This document shows positions 1 to 8,835 of a stretch of DNA of 64,000 nt, piece after piece; positions within the stretch are counted from its first letter, which is position 1; each line of letters begins with the position of its first letter. Both the position numbers and the translations under genes were made by a program. Source of the stretch: Sphingobacteriales bacterium. GTDB lineage: Bacteria; Bacteroidota; Bacteroidia; Chitinophagales; Chitinophagaceae. The stretch spans positions 1-64,000 of the forward strand of contig JAAXIF010000018.1 in the NCBI GenBank assembly GCA_012270485.1, given 5' to 3'. Under the pieces are notes generated by a model, which ran no database searches, was not told where the DNA came from, and saw only the letters and a list, made by a program, of their open reading frames with translations.

Positions 1-100
1 TTCTGGCTTTTACACTGAACAAACTCACGCCTTAACTAGCAACTTGAATTAATTACATAACCTTACTTAAACCCTAATAACCTTACTTAATTACATTCCA

Positions 101-793
101 TTAACACATATAAAAAGGGTAGTTACAGCTATTGTTTGATACCATTGTGATGGTTTGAGTACCTCCGGTTTTCTTCATTGCTAAAGAAATAAGCTTGAAA
201 AAGGCAATAATAGATAAGGGTCTGTCTATTTTTAAACATTTTAGCTGTTCCAGAATTTTAATGAAAAAGCAAGTAAAATAGGAAGCAGAGGAAGTTGCAA
301 AAGCAGATTTGCCCTTTAAAGCAGTATAGAATATAATAGTCCCTTCGAGGGTACTTATGAGGCTGTTATAGTTGTATATTATTTCAGTTTTGTGATCGAG
401 ATTTGGTGATTCTTTAATAATATAATTCTTTGCCAATTTTTGATAAGAATACTCGTGTCTACAGCAATCAAAAATAATCACCTCCCGTTTAACCTTGTAC
501 GTCAGGTTTGAGGTACCTATAAGGCAGTTGTTTATAAGAATATATTGATTATCATTTATTATGCATCCATGACCAGAGAAATAGCTGAATCTGAAATCTT
601 CTCCTGTGTTTGAATATAATGAAAATAATTCCTGAGCAGTCGGGTTTAGAATAGAAATTATTTCAGACTCCTTCCAACTACCGCCGTTTTTCGACATAAG
701 AAATTTCTTCATTTGGGTAATATCATTTATATAGGGTACACAATCTTCGTTTGCCCGCTTTGTACTTGCTATTAAAAGTGCTCTTTTTTTCAT
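101..793 (-). CDS. Caspase-like (peptidase C14 / metacaspase type) protein
   Basis: Predicted 230-aa single-domain cysteine protease of the caspase/metacaspase clan. A conserved Ser-Gly-His-Gly segment places the catalytic His near residue 75, and the Asp-Cys-Cys-Arg-His segment places the catalytic Cys near residue 111, each after a hydrophobic strand as in p20-type domains. A p10-like part follows (GTIIFYTALKG, then a Phe-rich helix). There is no signal peptide, so it should be cytoplasmic. The open frame extends upstream to 988, but that part overlaps the divergent regulator gene; the ATG at 793 begins the first beta strand (MKKRALLIAS) and is preferred. It is divergent from a WYL regulator. 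Bacterial caspases often act in phage defence or regulated cell death; that role here is inference. Confidence 0.8.
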   Translation of the reverse strand: MKKRALLIASTKRANEDCVPYINDITQMKKFLMSKNGGSWKESEIISILNPTAQELFSLYSNTGEDFRFSYFSGHGCIINDNQYILINNCLIGTSNLTYKVKREVIIFDCCRHEYSYQKLAKNYIIKESPNLDHKTEIIYNYNSLISTLEGTIIFYTALKGKSAFATSSASYFTCFFIKILEQLKCLKIDRPLSIIAFFKLISLAMKKTGGTQTITMVSNNSCNYPFYMC

Positions 794-804
794 TTTGGCA
801 TTAG

Positions 805-824
805 TATAATATTTAAATATTATA
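805..824. promoter_or_regulatory. 20-bp perfect palindrome, candidate operator
   Basis: Perfect inverted repeat with half-site TATAATATTT. It lies 11 bp upstream of the caspase start codon and about 45 bp upstream of the WYL regulator start, in the only intergenic space between the divergent genes. The position suits an autoregulatory operator for the WYL protein. The site is pure A/T in an AT-rich island, so a chance palindrome is possible. Confidence 0.4.
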
Positions 825-852
825 TTGTTAAGAAGCTTAATAATTAACTTTA
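825..852 (+). promoter_or_regulatory. Possible promoter of the WYL regulator gene
   Basis: TTG (825-827), a 17-bp spacer, then TAACTTTA (845-852). This resembles the Bacteroidota -33 TTTG / -7 TAnnTTTG pattern and ends 16 bp before the ATG at 869. The last base of the -7 box deviates from consensus. Confidence 0.3.
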
Positions 853-868
853 AGCAGTAACTAACTAT

Positions 869-1945
869 ATGGCAAGTAGAATTGAACGGCTGATTCGTAT
901 TTATAATAGACTCAGGAGAGGTCCTGTAACCATAGAGATTATCAAAAAATGGTGTTTTGACGTTAATATTCAGATAAGCGAACGACAACTATATAGAGAT
1001 TTAGATGATATAGGAAGTTATTTACGGTTTGATAAAGAAAAATTGATTGTTCTTGAAAATGAAAAGAACAGAAAGGTTTGGAAAATTGAATTTGAGGATA
1101 AAGAAGAATCTTTGACTACATGGGATATTAACTCATTCTATCTTCTAAAACATTTTGCTCCAAGAAGTATATCGATAACTCGTGAAGTATCTTTAAATAA
1201 GCTTGAAAAAATATTGTATCCACAGGTAAGTAAAAGTAAGTTTGAAAAATTGAGTGTAGCGAATACATTATTATTCAATTCTACTAATTTCTTTGAATAT
1301 GCTCATGATATGTTTGAGCACAAGTTACTTGAAGACATAATATGGGCGATTCAAAATCAAAAAAAGCTAATCATAGATAAAAATACCCACGAATCTACTT
1401 GCTTACAAAGAAACTATAATTTCCCCGCTTTACTTTGTCCGCTATCAATAGTCAATCATCGTGGTGCTATTTATATTTCTTTTTATGAGGAAAAATCGCG
1501 TGATTATTTTTTTCTAGCCATGTATCAACTTATTAATGTAGAACTAACCAACCTAACATTCAATAGAAGAAAATTAGAAAGAGGGTTTATAGAATATCAA
1601 TCTAGCATTTTCGGTGTAACTGGTAATATTGATAAAAAAATCTATAACATATTAATCGAAACTACACATGATATAGGCGAGTCATTCGCAAAATATAAAT
1701 GCCATGCAAGTCAAGAAGTTGTATTTTCAAAAAATGGCAAAACGTATTTGAAATTCAACTGCGGGATTAATCGAGAATTGGTTAGTTTTGTTGCCATGTG
1801 GTTTGATCATATGAAAGTTTTAAAACCGCTAAAACTCAAGAAAATTTTAATCCAAAAATTGAAAGATACAGATGCCCTATATCTTAGTACTAGAAATTTA
1901 GCAGATAATAATGAGGCTTTTATTTCGAAACCCAAAAAGAAATGA
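869..1945 (+). CDS. WYL-domain transcriptional regulator with N-terminal helix-turn-helix
   Basis: 358 aa. Residues 1-55 form a DeoR-like winged helix-turn-helix (ISERQLYRDL resembles the recognition helix). Residues about 155-235 match the WYL fold (CPLSIVNHRGAIYISFYEE, then FFLAMYQL); a C-terminal extension of about 100 residues follows. WYL proteins bind DNA and sense nucleic-acid-like ligands or damage, and often control defence genes. It is translationally coupled to the next gene (ATGA overlap at 1942-1945) and divergent from the caspase-like gene, with a palindrome between them. The three probably form one regulatory unit. Confidence 0.8.
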   Translation: MASRIERLIRIYNRLRRGPVTIEIIKKWCFDVNIQISERQLYRDLDDIGSYLRFDKEKLIVLENEKNRKVWKIEFEDKEESLTTWDINSFYLLKHFAPRSISITREVSLNKLEKILYPQVSKSKFEKLSVANTLLFNSTNFFEYAHDMFEHKLLEDIIWAIQNQKKLIIDKNTHESTCLQRNYNFPALLCPLSIVNHRGAIYISFYEEKSRDYFFLAMYQLINVELTNLTFNRRKLERGFIEYQSSIFGVTGNIDKKIYNILIETTHDIGESFAKYKCHASQEVVFSKNGKTYLKFNCGINRELVSFVAMWFDHMKVLKPLKLKKILIQKLKDTDALYLSTRNLADNNEAFISKPKKK

Positions 1946-2805
1946 ATGCTATAATTATTGCTTTTATTTTAGTTTTTAGCATGGCATTAAATATAAAAAT
2001 ACTTGCCAGATTAAGCAATGGAATTGATATTTCAATCTTGAATGCCATTGAAATTATAGCGGGGTTTTTGTTAACAATATTTATAGTTTTGGCATTGGGT
2101 CAGTTTAAGATATTTAAAAGTATTACCGCTGAGGATTGTTTCTACTTTGTATTGTCTGGTTTTTTTTCATATGGACTTGCAGGATTCTTTTCTATTACAC
2201 ATATCAGATTGTCCGGGGATGAAAAGAATGCGTTGCTTTCTCCTTTAGTAACGATATTGGTAGTTGTTGCAGGCTACTTTGCGTTATCCGAAAGAGTTAA
2301 CTCTATGCAACTAATTGGCATTTCAATAGTATCAGTTAGTGTACTTTTCTATCAGCTAAAGGCGAATGCCGTAAGGATAACTCTCAGCAAGCCAAAAGAA
2401 ATTATAATATTAGCTACGTTATGCTTTGTAATAGTATTCGGAATTATTCTTACAAGAATTCAAATTAATTATACGAAACTTGGTTTTTTTGAAATTCTTT
2501 TTTTACGCTATAGTGGTGCATTGCCAGTTGCTTTCTTAATGAAAAGAAATGTAAGATATAACATTGATAATAGCAGTTGGATAATGATCTTCACATCTGT
2601 ATTTATTAGCGTAGTGATTGTGAGTACCGCATGGGTTTATTGTAATCGTGAGCTAAGTAACATTACGTTTCAGGGAATATTTGCGACATTACCTTTTGCT
2701 ATTGTTAGCTTGAATTATGTAATAGAAAAAAGATACCCTTCCTCTAAATTCCTAATTTGCTCATTTATTTCTTTACTAGGAATATTAATTCTATTCATGT
2801 CTTGA
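1942..2805 (+). CDS. EamA/DMT-type 10-TM membrane protein
   Basis: 287 aa, almost wholly hydrophobic, with about ten predicted membrane helices arranged as two five-helix repeats. This is the layout of drug/metabolite (EamA-like) transporters. A conserved-looking segment is SGDEKNALLSPLVTILVVVAGY after helix 3, followed by the family's typical glutamate region (ALSERVNSMQ). The start codon overlaps the stop of the WYL regulator, so the two are cotranslated. The substrate cannot be told. Pairing with a caspase and a WYL regulator is unusual for a metabolite exporter; it could be an efflux partner or a membrane effector. Confidence 0.75.
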   Translation: MNAIIIAFILVFSMALNIKILARLSNGIDISILNAIEIIAGFLLTIFIVLALGQFKIFKSITAEDCFYFVLSGFFSYGLAGFFSITHIRLSGDEKNALLSPLVTILVVVAGYFALSERVNSMQLIGISIVSVSVLFYQLKANAVRITLSKPKEIIILATLCFVIVFGIILTRIQINYTKLGFFEILFLRYSGALPVAFLMKRNVRYNIDNSSWIMIFTSVFISVVIVSTAWVYCNRELSNITFQGIFATLPFAIVSLNYVIEKRYPSSKFLICSFISLLGILILFMS

Positions 2806-2866
2806 TTGACAGAATTTGACAGAACAACATATTTAATTAGCGTTTAAATAATCAAATACTTGCGCT

Positions 2867-3436
2867 ATGATCCAGGACTGTCTTAAAAAAATATTTCTAT
2901 CCGTCTTTACAGTTTTGCAATTTTCATTTCTTGCAGCTCAGGAAATAACTAAAGAGGGTGCAGGGACCTTAAAATTGGGCATGAGTTTTCAACAATTCAA
3001 AGTAATTTATCCTAAGAGTTCGATTAAACGGGAATCTGGTGAAGAAGGGATTATTAGACTAATTGCAAGTATACAAAATGCAAAAGGACAAATAACTGCA
3101 AAGGTTTACTTTGACGATAGTAATAAAATTGATGGTATTACTTTTTTAGGCGACAATTATAGGATAAAAGGCGTGCCGATAGGCGGATCTTTTGGGGAAT
3201 TAAAGAATAAAGGGCATATTACCAGCATCTTCTATACCATTGATGGAGATGAAGCTGGAGTGAGTGTCATGCTAGATAAATCATATTATCCTCACATTTC
3301 TATTCGTGAAACTAAATCACTTAAACTCCAATTATCGAAATTGATCGGTCTTGCAAATAACTCAGGTGAAATTCCTATTAATAAGATGCCATTAAATGCG
3401 AAAATTGAAAGTGTTTGGATTGCAACTCCTAATTAA
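2867..3436 (+). CDS. Secreted protein of unknown function
   Basis: 189 aa with an N-terminal signal peptide (hydrophobic segment about residues 9-24, likely cleavage after LAAQ). The mature part is hydrophilic with alternating beta-like segments and the phrase LKLGMSFQQFKVIYP, reminiscent of small periplasmic proteins with a BamE/SmpA-like 'LkiGms..ev' start, but I cannot assign a family. It lies 61 bp after the EamA gene on the same strand in the AT-rich island. Confidence 0.6.
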   Translation: MIQDCLKKIFLSVFTVLQFSFLAAQEITKEGAGTLKLGMSFQQFKVIYPKSSIKRESGEEGIIRLIASIQNAKGQITAKVYFDDSNKIDGITFLGDNYRIKGVPIGGSFGELKNKGHITSIFYTIDGDEAGVSVMLDKSYYPHISIRETKSLKLQLSKLIGLANNSGEIPINKMPLNAKIESVWIATPN

Positions 3437-3657
3437 TGGAAATGAAATTTGTATTAATAATAACTTGTCAGATGAAAATTCGTCAGTAATAACTACATAA
3501 ATTCTCACTGGAGTTTGATTTAAAATTGACGAAAGAACTGATGAAATGGGTACAAATTAAGAGTGGTCGGTTAGTTCCTAATGGTATACCCCTTAACACT
3601 TTTATTGAATATACAATCGTTAACCAAATTCACTATTATAACCAATACTTTTTTGGT

Positions 3658-4743
3658 ATGATTAAAAAAATATTACTTATTTCAATAAGCTTCTATTTTA
3701 TATCCTGCAACCGATTAGATTTTTCAAATCCTAAAGATGTGGTTAGCAATTATAGAAAATTATCTCACGAAAATAAAAGTGAAGCTTTATATACTGATTT
3801 TTTGGCGAATAAATCAAAGGAATTTGTTACAAAAGACGAATTCGCAAAATTGCGTAATATATCTGATAGTGTACTTAGGTCGACTAAATATATAGAATCA
3901 AAAATTACTGAATATCCTACATCATCTGCTAATGCATCTTTTCGAAGGTTTAAAGTTGAAGAAACTAGTATCACCAAAGAAGACACTGCCTATTTAACCT
4001 ACTACTATACATTGACAAATGAAAATGGAAAATGGAAAATACTATGGACTGGTTCTCTAAAAGCGCTTGCAGAAGAGAAATTTGATAAAGGGAACTACAC
4101 AGAAGCTCGCAAACTATTAGACAAAATAATCACGATAAATCCTTTTGAGGGTAGTACATATTCACTACTAGCTTGGTGTTCATATCGAGATATTTCATTA
4201 CCTCTTTCCGAGAGATTGAATGATATAGTAAAGAATGCCAAATATGCAATCTCTTTAGAAATGGACAATGCTTTCCATTATCTTTCTTTGACTAATTATT
4301 ATTTGTTAACGGGCAATTCTGATTTAACAATTGAAACATTAGAGCGAGGGCTGAAGTATTGTCAAAACAAAGAGGACAGAACCCCTTTTTATCAAAATTT
4401 AGCTGGTATTTATTTGGAAGAGGGCAAGTATGAGAAAGCGGAGAGTTACATAAAAATGGCGGTTGAGATAGATGGAGAAAATTCCGAAGGGTGGTTAAGG
4501 TATGGAGCCATTATGTTAAAGCAAGATAAAATAGCCGAGGCAACTGAATATTTTACTAGAGCGATTAATGGAGTAAAAATGGAAACTGCAAGCGCAGGTC
4601 AGCTATTTTATTATTATTCCTATTGTTGTTTAAAGCAGTACAAATGTGCAGAAGCAAAAGAGTATATAAACAAGGCGCTTGATATTGAACCAAATAATGC
4701 AAACTATCAATCGCTTTATAAGGCGATAAGTGAGTGTAAATAA
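3658..4743 (+). CDS. TPR-repeat lipoprotein
   Basis: The chosen ATG gives 361 aa starting with a lipoprotein signal (hydrophobic stretch, then FYFISCNR with the lipobox Cys at about residue 17). A TTG start at 3526 would add 44 residues without signal character, so it is rejected. Residues about 30-135 form a DUF-like alpha/beta region. From about 140 several tetratricopeptide repeats follow (AEEKFDKGNYTEARKLLDK; AGIYLEEGKYEKAESYIKMA; GAIMLKQDKIAEATEYFTRA). It is probably anchored to the outer or inner membrane as a protein-binding scaffold. Its partner is unknown. Confidence 0.75.
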   Translation: MIKKILLISISFYFISCNRLDFSNPKDVVSNYRKLSHENKSEALYTDFLANKSKEFVTKDEFAKLRNISDSVLRSTKYIESKITEYPTSSANASFRRFKVEETSITKEDTAYLTYYYTLTNENGKWKILWTGSLKALAEEKFDKGNYTEARKLLDKIITINPFEGSTYSLLAWCSYRDISLPLSERLNDIVKNAKYAISLEMDNAFHYLSLTNYYLLTGNSDLTIETLERGLKYCQNKEDRTPFYQNLAGIYLEEGKYEKAESYIKMAVEIDGENSEGWLRYGAIMLKQDKIAEATEYFTRAINGVKMETASAGQLFYYYSYCCLKQYKCAEAKEYINKALDIEPNNANYQSLYKAISECK

Positions 4744-4816
4744 ATATATATCATTTCAAATTATATATTAGTCCATCTAAATATTAATACCGTAAAAATT
4801 CAAAATAAAAATAAAT

Positions 4817-5071
4817 ATGAACTCCTCAGAAAATGTAGATGATGTACGTCAACAAACTGACCCATTCGCTATCGCAACATTAGCCTGTGCTTTAGGCTCA
4901 TTTGTTTTTCTACCTATCATTTTTGTACCAATTGGGTGGCTTTCGGCAATCATCTCTTACTATCGACTGAAAGAAAATAAAAATCTCAAAGGAAAGGGAA
5001 TTCGTTTAGCTGGCTCAATACTTTTAATCCCTTCAATGATTTATTTATTTTATACTCTTGGAATGTTGTAG
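4817..5071 (+). CDS. Small DUF4190-like membrane protein
   Basis: 84 aa with two membrane helices (about residues 16-46 and 64-83) separated by a basic loop, and a polar N-terminus. The pattern 'DPFAIATLACALGS..' and the Gly/Ile-rich helices match small DUF4190-type proteins. It lies 73 bp after the TPR lipoprotein on the same strand. Function unknown. Confidence 0.55.
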   Translation: MNSSENVDDVRQQTDPFAIATLACALGSFVFLPIIFVPIGWLSAIISYYRLKENKNLKGKGIRLAGSILLIPSMIYLFYTLGML

Positions 5072-5271
5072 AAATCTAAAAATTATTAATTGCGTCTTAG
5101 AAAGTGTATTGCCAATAAGTTTGCTTTCTATATACAATTAATGTGTCTTCTATAAGAACGCCATTATTTAATTATTCCCAATTATGAATACCAGAGACTT
5201 GCATATTCTAAATATCTATACCCTATCGAGTTAGGGCCACTTTTCAAATGAAGTCTTTAGTTTTATATAAT

Positions 5272-6060
5272 TCAATACCTAACAAATCGAGTAGATTTTC
5301 CGGTTTTGAATTTATGAGCATATTCTTTGCTCCAAGTTTTATGTTTACTTGAAAATAAAAACTTCTGAAATTTTGGTCGTTCATCTGGTCCCAACTCTTT
5401 GATTGCGATTAAATTTGCAATGAATCCATTTGTGTAATCCTTTGTTGCTACTAATGCTTCTATCTGAGCATCATTTTCAAATACTACAGTTTGTAAACTA
5501 TCAAGTATTGATTTAGCAAGATTATCCAAATCAATTGAATTTAGACGACTTTGCTTATCTGAAACAGAAAATTGAATTTGCAAACGACCTTTGAATGGCC
5601 ATAAAGGATTTGGATTAGTAAGTAGTTTCGATCTTATACTTTCAACATAATCTCCTTTATTCTTTTTTTCTCTTTTTTCATAAATTTCAACTCGATTACA
5701 TTGATCACAAGTGAAGGGTATAAACTTATCCTGCGATGTAAGAACTGTATTCCCAAAGAAAATCATTAATTCATCAAAGTATGGGTTTGCAATAAAATCC
5801 GTTGGTAATACTTTCTGAAGCTCAGTAGCTATATTATCCTGTACCTGTTTTGGTAAATCAGTAATCTTAATTGGCGTAAGCACTTCATTATATAAGCGAA
5901 ACATTTTCACTTCATACTGATCCGAATCATCTGGGTCATCACTGTACTTAATTGTAAGAACTTCTGATTTATCAACCGCCTCTACCACATAGTGAAGTTC
6001 AATTATAAACCTTTCATCATTGTAATCAAATTCAAATAGATATGGCTGTATTATACTCAT
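5272..6060 (-). CDS. RusA-like Holliday junction resolvase family protein
   Basis: 262 aa. The C-terminal half (about residues 150-262) shows the RusA signature: Asp-Leu-Asp-Asn-x-x-Lys-x3-Asp-x-Leu (IDLDNLAKSILDSL), then ENDAQIEALVATK, which supplies the acidic metal ligands and the Lys. The N-terminal about 130 residues are not part of RusA and hold one CxxC (FTCDQCNRVE) that could bind metal as a dimer. RusA enzymes cleave four-way junctions and are usually phage-borne, but no phage structural genes are near. The function may be recombination or defence within this island. It is monocistronic, with no close partner on its strand. Confidence 0.65.
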   Translation of the reverse strand: MSIIQPYLFEFDYNDERFIIELHYVVEAVDKSEVLTIKYSDDPDDSDQYEVKMFRLYNEVLTPIKITDLPKQVQDNIATELQKVLPTDFIANPYFDELMIFFGNTVLTSQDKFIPFTCDQCNRVEIYEKREKKNKGDYVESIRSKLLTNPNPLWPFKGRLQIQFSVSDKQSRLNSIDLDNLAKSILDSLQTVVFENDAQIEALVATKDYTNGFIANLIAIKELGPDERPKFQKFLFSSKHKTWSKEYAHKFKTGKSTRFVRY

Positions 6061-6308
6061 GACATAATTGATCTTTTAGCAGGTTTACGCTTCCGCATTT
6101 AAAAATTTTAATACTTTTTTAATACAGACAAATTACATAAAATTATCTATATTTTTCTCCCTAAGATAGTTGCTAACACTACTATATTATACAAATGAAT
6201 ATTCGATAATTTCTTATCTAATTTTAAATACAAAGAAAATAATTCATATAATTTATTCGCTTGAAATATCGATTTAAATGACTGACGTTTGCGGTATAAA
6301 TATATCCG

Positions 6309-6524
6309 ATGACCAAACATTCTAAAAAAATAGGCAAAGCAAGGTTCAACAAATTATCAGCATCACAACCCTCTACTCTGATTGGAATATGTGACTCTGT
6401 AAGTTCCAGAATAATATCTCATACTGGGAATATAGAGGAGTATGTACTTATATGTATTGAAGAGAAAGTCCTTTTCTTTTTACAGTATATAAAACGAAAA
6501 TCCAAATGGTATAGTTCAGCATAG
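6309..6524 (+). CDS. Small hypothetical protein
   Basis: 71 aa, basic N-terminus (MTKHSKKIGKARFNKL) and a short hydrophobic stretch near residues 46-58. No family recognised. There is no clear ribosome-binding site, and the 248 bp upstream are AT-rich without a convincing promoter. It is the first of four same-strand ORFs leading to the serine recombinase. Confidence 0.35.
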   Translation: MTKHSKKIGKARFNKLSASQPSTLIGICDSVSSRIISHTGNIEEYVLICIEEKVLFFLQYIKRKSKWYSSA

Positions 6525-6714
6525 TCGTTTCAGATTTCTTATTAATTGTAGCATTGAAAAATAACTGCTTTTATATGACTATCCATCTTTAAAGAAGTTA
6601 TTAAGTACGCTTCAATAATAATAGCCAACAAAAGTCTTATCAGTCAGCCAAGCTGATTATTATAAAACAGCTTTCCGATAATTTTTAAACAGAAGGAAGG
6701 CGAAAGGAAATCTT

Positions 6715-6852
6715 ATGCCCATAACTGAACATACCCTAAAGGAAGAGCTACAAAAAAAGGGAGCTCGAATATCTCTTAATGAAGCCAAATACTTGCTGGA
6801 CCTTTTAAAGGAGTTTGCAAAAATTCAACTAAACAGTATTGCCAATAATTAA
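6715..6852 (+). CDS. 45-aa small protein of the recombinase module
   Basis: ATG at 6715 preceded by a purine-rich AAGGAAA ribosome-binding site; the frame runs 45 codons to TAA at 6850-6852. The product is amphipathic (ISLNEAKYLLDLLKEFAKIQ) and probably one or two helices. It ends 10 bp before the dead resolvase-domain gene, and the three ORFs up to the recombinase look like one operon. It could be a DNA-binding accessory or directionality factor; that is inference from position only. Confidence 0.5.
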   Translation: MPITEHTLKEELQKKGARISLNEAKYLLDLLKEFAKIQLNSIANN

Positions 6853-6862
6853 AATAAGTAAC

Positions 6863-7243
6863 ATGAAAAATTACAAACTTGGGTTGCCATCTAAAAAAGC
6901 CGTTGTACTCACAAGCATCTATAACTGCGAGGGAAATGAGCACAAAAAAAATATTGATGCTCAAAAACTAGCTGCATTATCATTCTGCCGCAAGAACAAT
7001 ATAATGCCGATACGGTTCTTTCATGAAAACCATTTGTGTTTGAATATGGAACGCCCAATTTTAAAAAGCCTCAAACGATTTTTATACAACAACAATCATG
7101 ATATTTCCATTTTGATTTTTCCTGGATTTAAAATTTTTGATGATGACGACGAGGTAATCCTCTTTGTTATGGAGCTTTCCTATTTAAACATCCAACTACT
7201 ACCCTTAGAGAATAAAAATATTCAGAATCGTATTGCAGATTGA
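6863..7243 (+). CDS. Catalytically degenerate resolvase-domain protein
   Basis: 126 aa from the ATG at 6863. Residues from KKAVVLTSIY onward align without gaps over the first 37 positions with the N-terminus of the adjacent recombinase (KKALLYTRVS), then continue colinearly through the RP motif (MERPILKSLKRF) to the hydrophobic core (ISILIFP). The catalytic Ser aligns with Tyr, the neighbouring Arg with Ser, and the Arg-rich active-site stretch DRLSRN with KIFDDD. The fold is probably kept without strand-exchange chemistry. It lies 38 bp upstream of the recombinase, so it may act as a regulatory or dimer partner. Confidence 0.65.
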   Translation: MKNYKLGLPSKKAVVLTSIYNCEGNEHKKNIDAQKLAALSFCRKNNIMPIRFFHENHLCLNMERPILKSLKRFLYNNNHDISILIFPGFKIFDDDDEVILFVMELSYLNIQLLPLENKNIQNRIAD

Positions 7244-7281
7244 ACTAATATTATTAATTTATAGTATATAAAATATTTTTT

Positions 7282-8835
7282 ATGAAAAAAGCACTCCTGT
7301 ATACAAGAGTATCAACTGATGAACAAGCTAAAACTGGATTTAGCTTGGAAAATCAAATAAGAAGCTTACGAAAATATTGTAAGGACAACGATATTTTAGC
7401 TGTTAAACACTACGAAGAAGACTTTTCTGGAAAAAGCTTTGATCGTCCGAAATGGAAGGAACTTAGAAGATATATTCGAGAGCACAAAAAGACTATCGAT
7501 TTAATCCTTTTTACTAGATGGGACCGTTTAAGTCGGAATATGAGTGATTCTATGAATCTTATTTATGAGATGAAAGAACTAGGAATCGAACTAAGAGCAA
7601 TTGAACAAGAAGGATACAATTCTGAAAATCCAGAATCAATATATGGATTTGCTATTACTTTAGCTAGTGCTCAAGTTGAAAGGGAAAAAATTAGTATACG
7701 AACAAAAGCTTCATATTATACTGCCAAAATTCAGGGTAGGTATTTGGGCAAAATACCCTTGGGTTATAAATATGAAAAAGATGAAGCAAAAAAATCAATT
7801 CTAATAATAGATAAACCTACTGCTGCTTTTATACGAGACACTTTTGAGTTATATGCACAGGGTAATCATTCCATACTTGAAGTGATGCGAATTATGATGC
7901 AAAAGCATAATCGTAAGCCAATGGCTAAGCAGACATTTATTAATTTATTGAAGAATAGAATTTATGTGGGTGATATTGTTATCAAGCCTTACAAAGGAGA
8001 ACCTGAACAAATTGTAAATGGCACTCATGAATCAATAGTTTCAAGAGAAACTTTCGAAAAAGTACAATGGAACCTGAACGCAAGAAAACGACAAAAGAAT
8101 ATTAGAAAACCAAATGATGAAAGATTGATTTTGAGGCGGTTTCTACTTTGTCCAGAATGCGGAAAGAGTATGACAGGATGTGCAACTAAAAAAAGGAAAC
8201 ATCCATATTATCAATGTCAAAAAGGACATTATAGGTTTAATGCCCATAAAGTAAATGATAGATTTATTGAGATTATATCAGCAGATTTCGGAAAAAATAT
8301 GCACTTATTGCCGATGTATAAAAGTCTTTTAGAGGAAACGTATTATCAAAATAAAGCCCAAATAACTGCTGAAATTGAATCTTTAGATAAAAGCATAAAA
8401 AAATGCATTGAAAACAAAGAAGAAAAGTTCAACGATTATGTTAATGGTAGGATTTCACCTGAAGCTTATAATGAATGTTTTAACAGACTAGAATCAAAAG
8501 AAAGAGATTGGGTTACTGAACGTACAGAACTCGAAATGGGGCTCAAATATGACTTCAAACGATATGTTGAGCATTCGATACCCATTATTGAGAATATCCC
8601 CTATTACTTTAAAAATGGTGATACTGATACGAGAATTCGGCTTCTAAACACGATTTTGGATGGGAAAATGGTATTCAAAGATGGAGATTATCAAACCCTT
8701 AACTATAACCCCGCTATTAGCCTAATGCTCAATATTGACAAGGGTTTTGAAGAAAAAGAAAAGGGACAGATAACAAAATCTGTCCCTTTTTCAAGTAAGG
8801 CTCCCAAAGCTGGACTTGAACCAGCGACCCTCTGA
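7282..8835 (+). CDS. Large serine recombinase (site-specific integrase)
   Basis: 517 aa. The N-terminal resolvase domain has the catalytic Ser11 in YTRVSTDEQ and the active-site Arg cluster RWDRLSRN (residues 79-86). A recombinase domain spans about residues 155-270. A zinc ribbon has CPEC at 290-293 and CQKGH near 312-316, and a coiled coil covers about 350-415. Such enzymes integrate and excise mobile elements. The reading frame runs through a terminator-like hairpin (8759-8790) and then antisense through the tRNA-Asn 3' half, so the last ten or so residues (AGLEPATL) are tRNA-derived. In the excised form the C-terminus should differ. Confidence 0.9.
   Translation: MKKALLYTRVSTDEQAKTGFSLENQIRSLRKYCKDNDILAVKHYEEDFSGKSFDRPKWKELRRYIREHKKTIDLILFTRWDRLSRNMSDSMNLIYEMKELGIELRAIEQEGYNSENPESIYGFAITLASAQVEREKISIRTKASYYTAKIQGRYLGKIPLGYKYEKDEAKKSILIIDKPTAAFIRDTFELYAQGNHSILEVMRIMMQKHNRKPMAKQTFINLLKNRIYVGDIVIKPYKGEPEQIVNGTHESIVSRETFEKVQWNLNARKRQKNIRKPNDERLILRRFLLCPECGKSMTGCATKKRKHPYYQCQKGHYRFNAHKVNDRFIEIISADFGKNMHLLPMYKSLLEETYYQNKAQITAEIESLDKSIKKCIENKEEKFNDYVNGRISPEAYNECFNRLESKERDWVTERTELEMGLKYDFKRYVEHSIPIIENIPYYFKNGDTDTRIRLLNTILDGKMVFKDGDYQTLNYNPAISLMLNIDKGFEEKEKGQITKSVPFSSKAPKAGLEPATL
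8759..8790. terminator. Bidirectional hairpin terminator between recombinase and tRNA-Asn
   Basis: 12-bp perfect stem (AAAAGGGACAGA / TCTGTCCCTTTT) with an 8-nt loop and T-runs on both strands. It lies inside the extended recombinase frame and just downstream of the tRNA gene, which reads toward it on the minus strand. Confidence 0.75.

Noticed and set aside
58..90. 13-bp direct repeat TAACCTTACTTAA at 20-bp spacing, considered as an attachment site
   Set aside because: No match to the tRNA end and no copy near the recombinase; more likely local AT-rich repetition.
3526..3657. N-terminal extension of the TPR lipoprotein from a TTG start
   Set aside because: It lacks signal character and would bury the lipobox; the ATG at 3658 is better.
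101..8835. Considered as a prophage because of RusA and the recombinase
   Set aside because: No capsid, tail, terminase or lysis genes are present.
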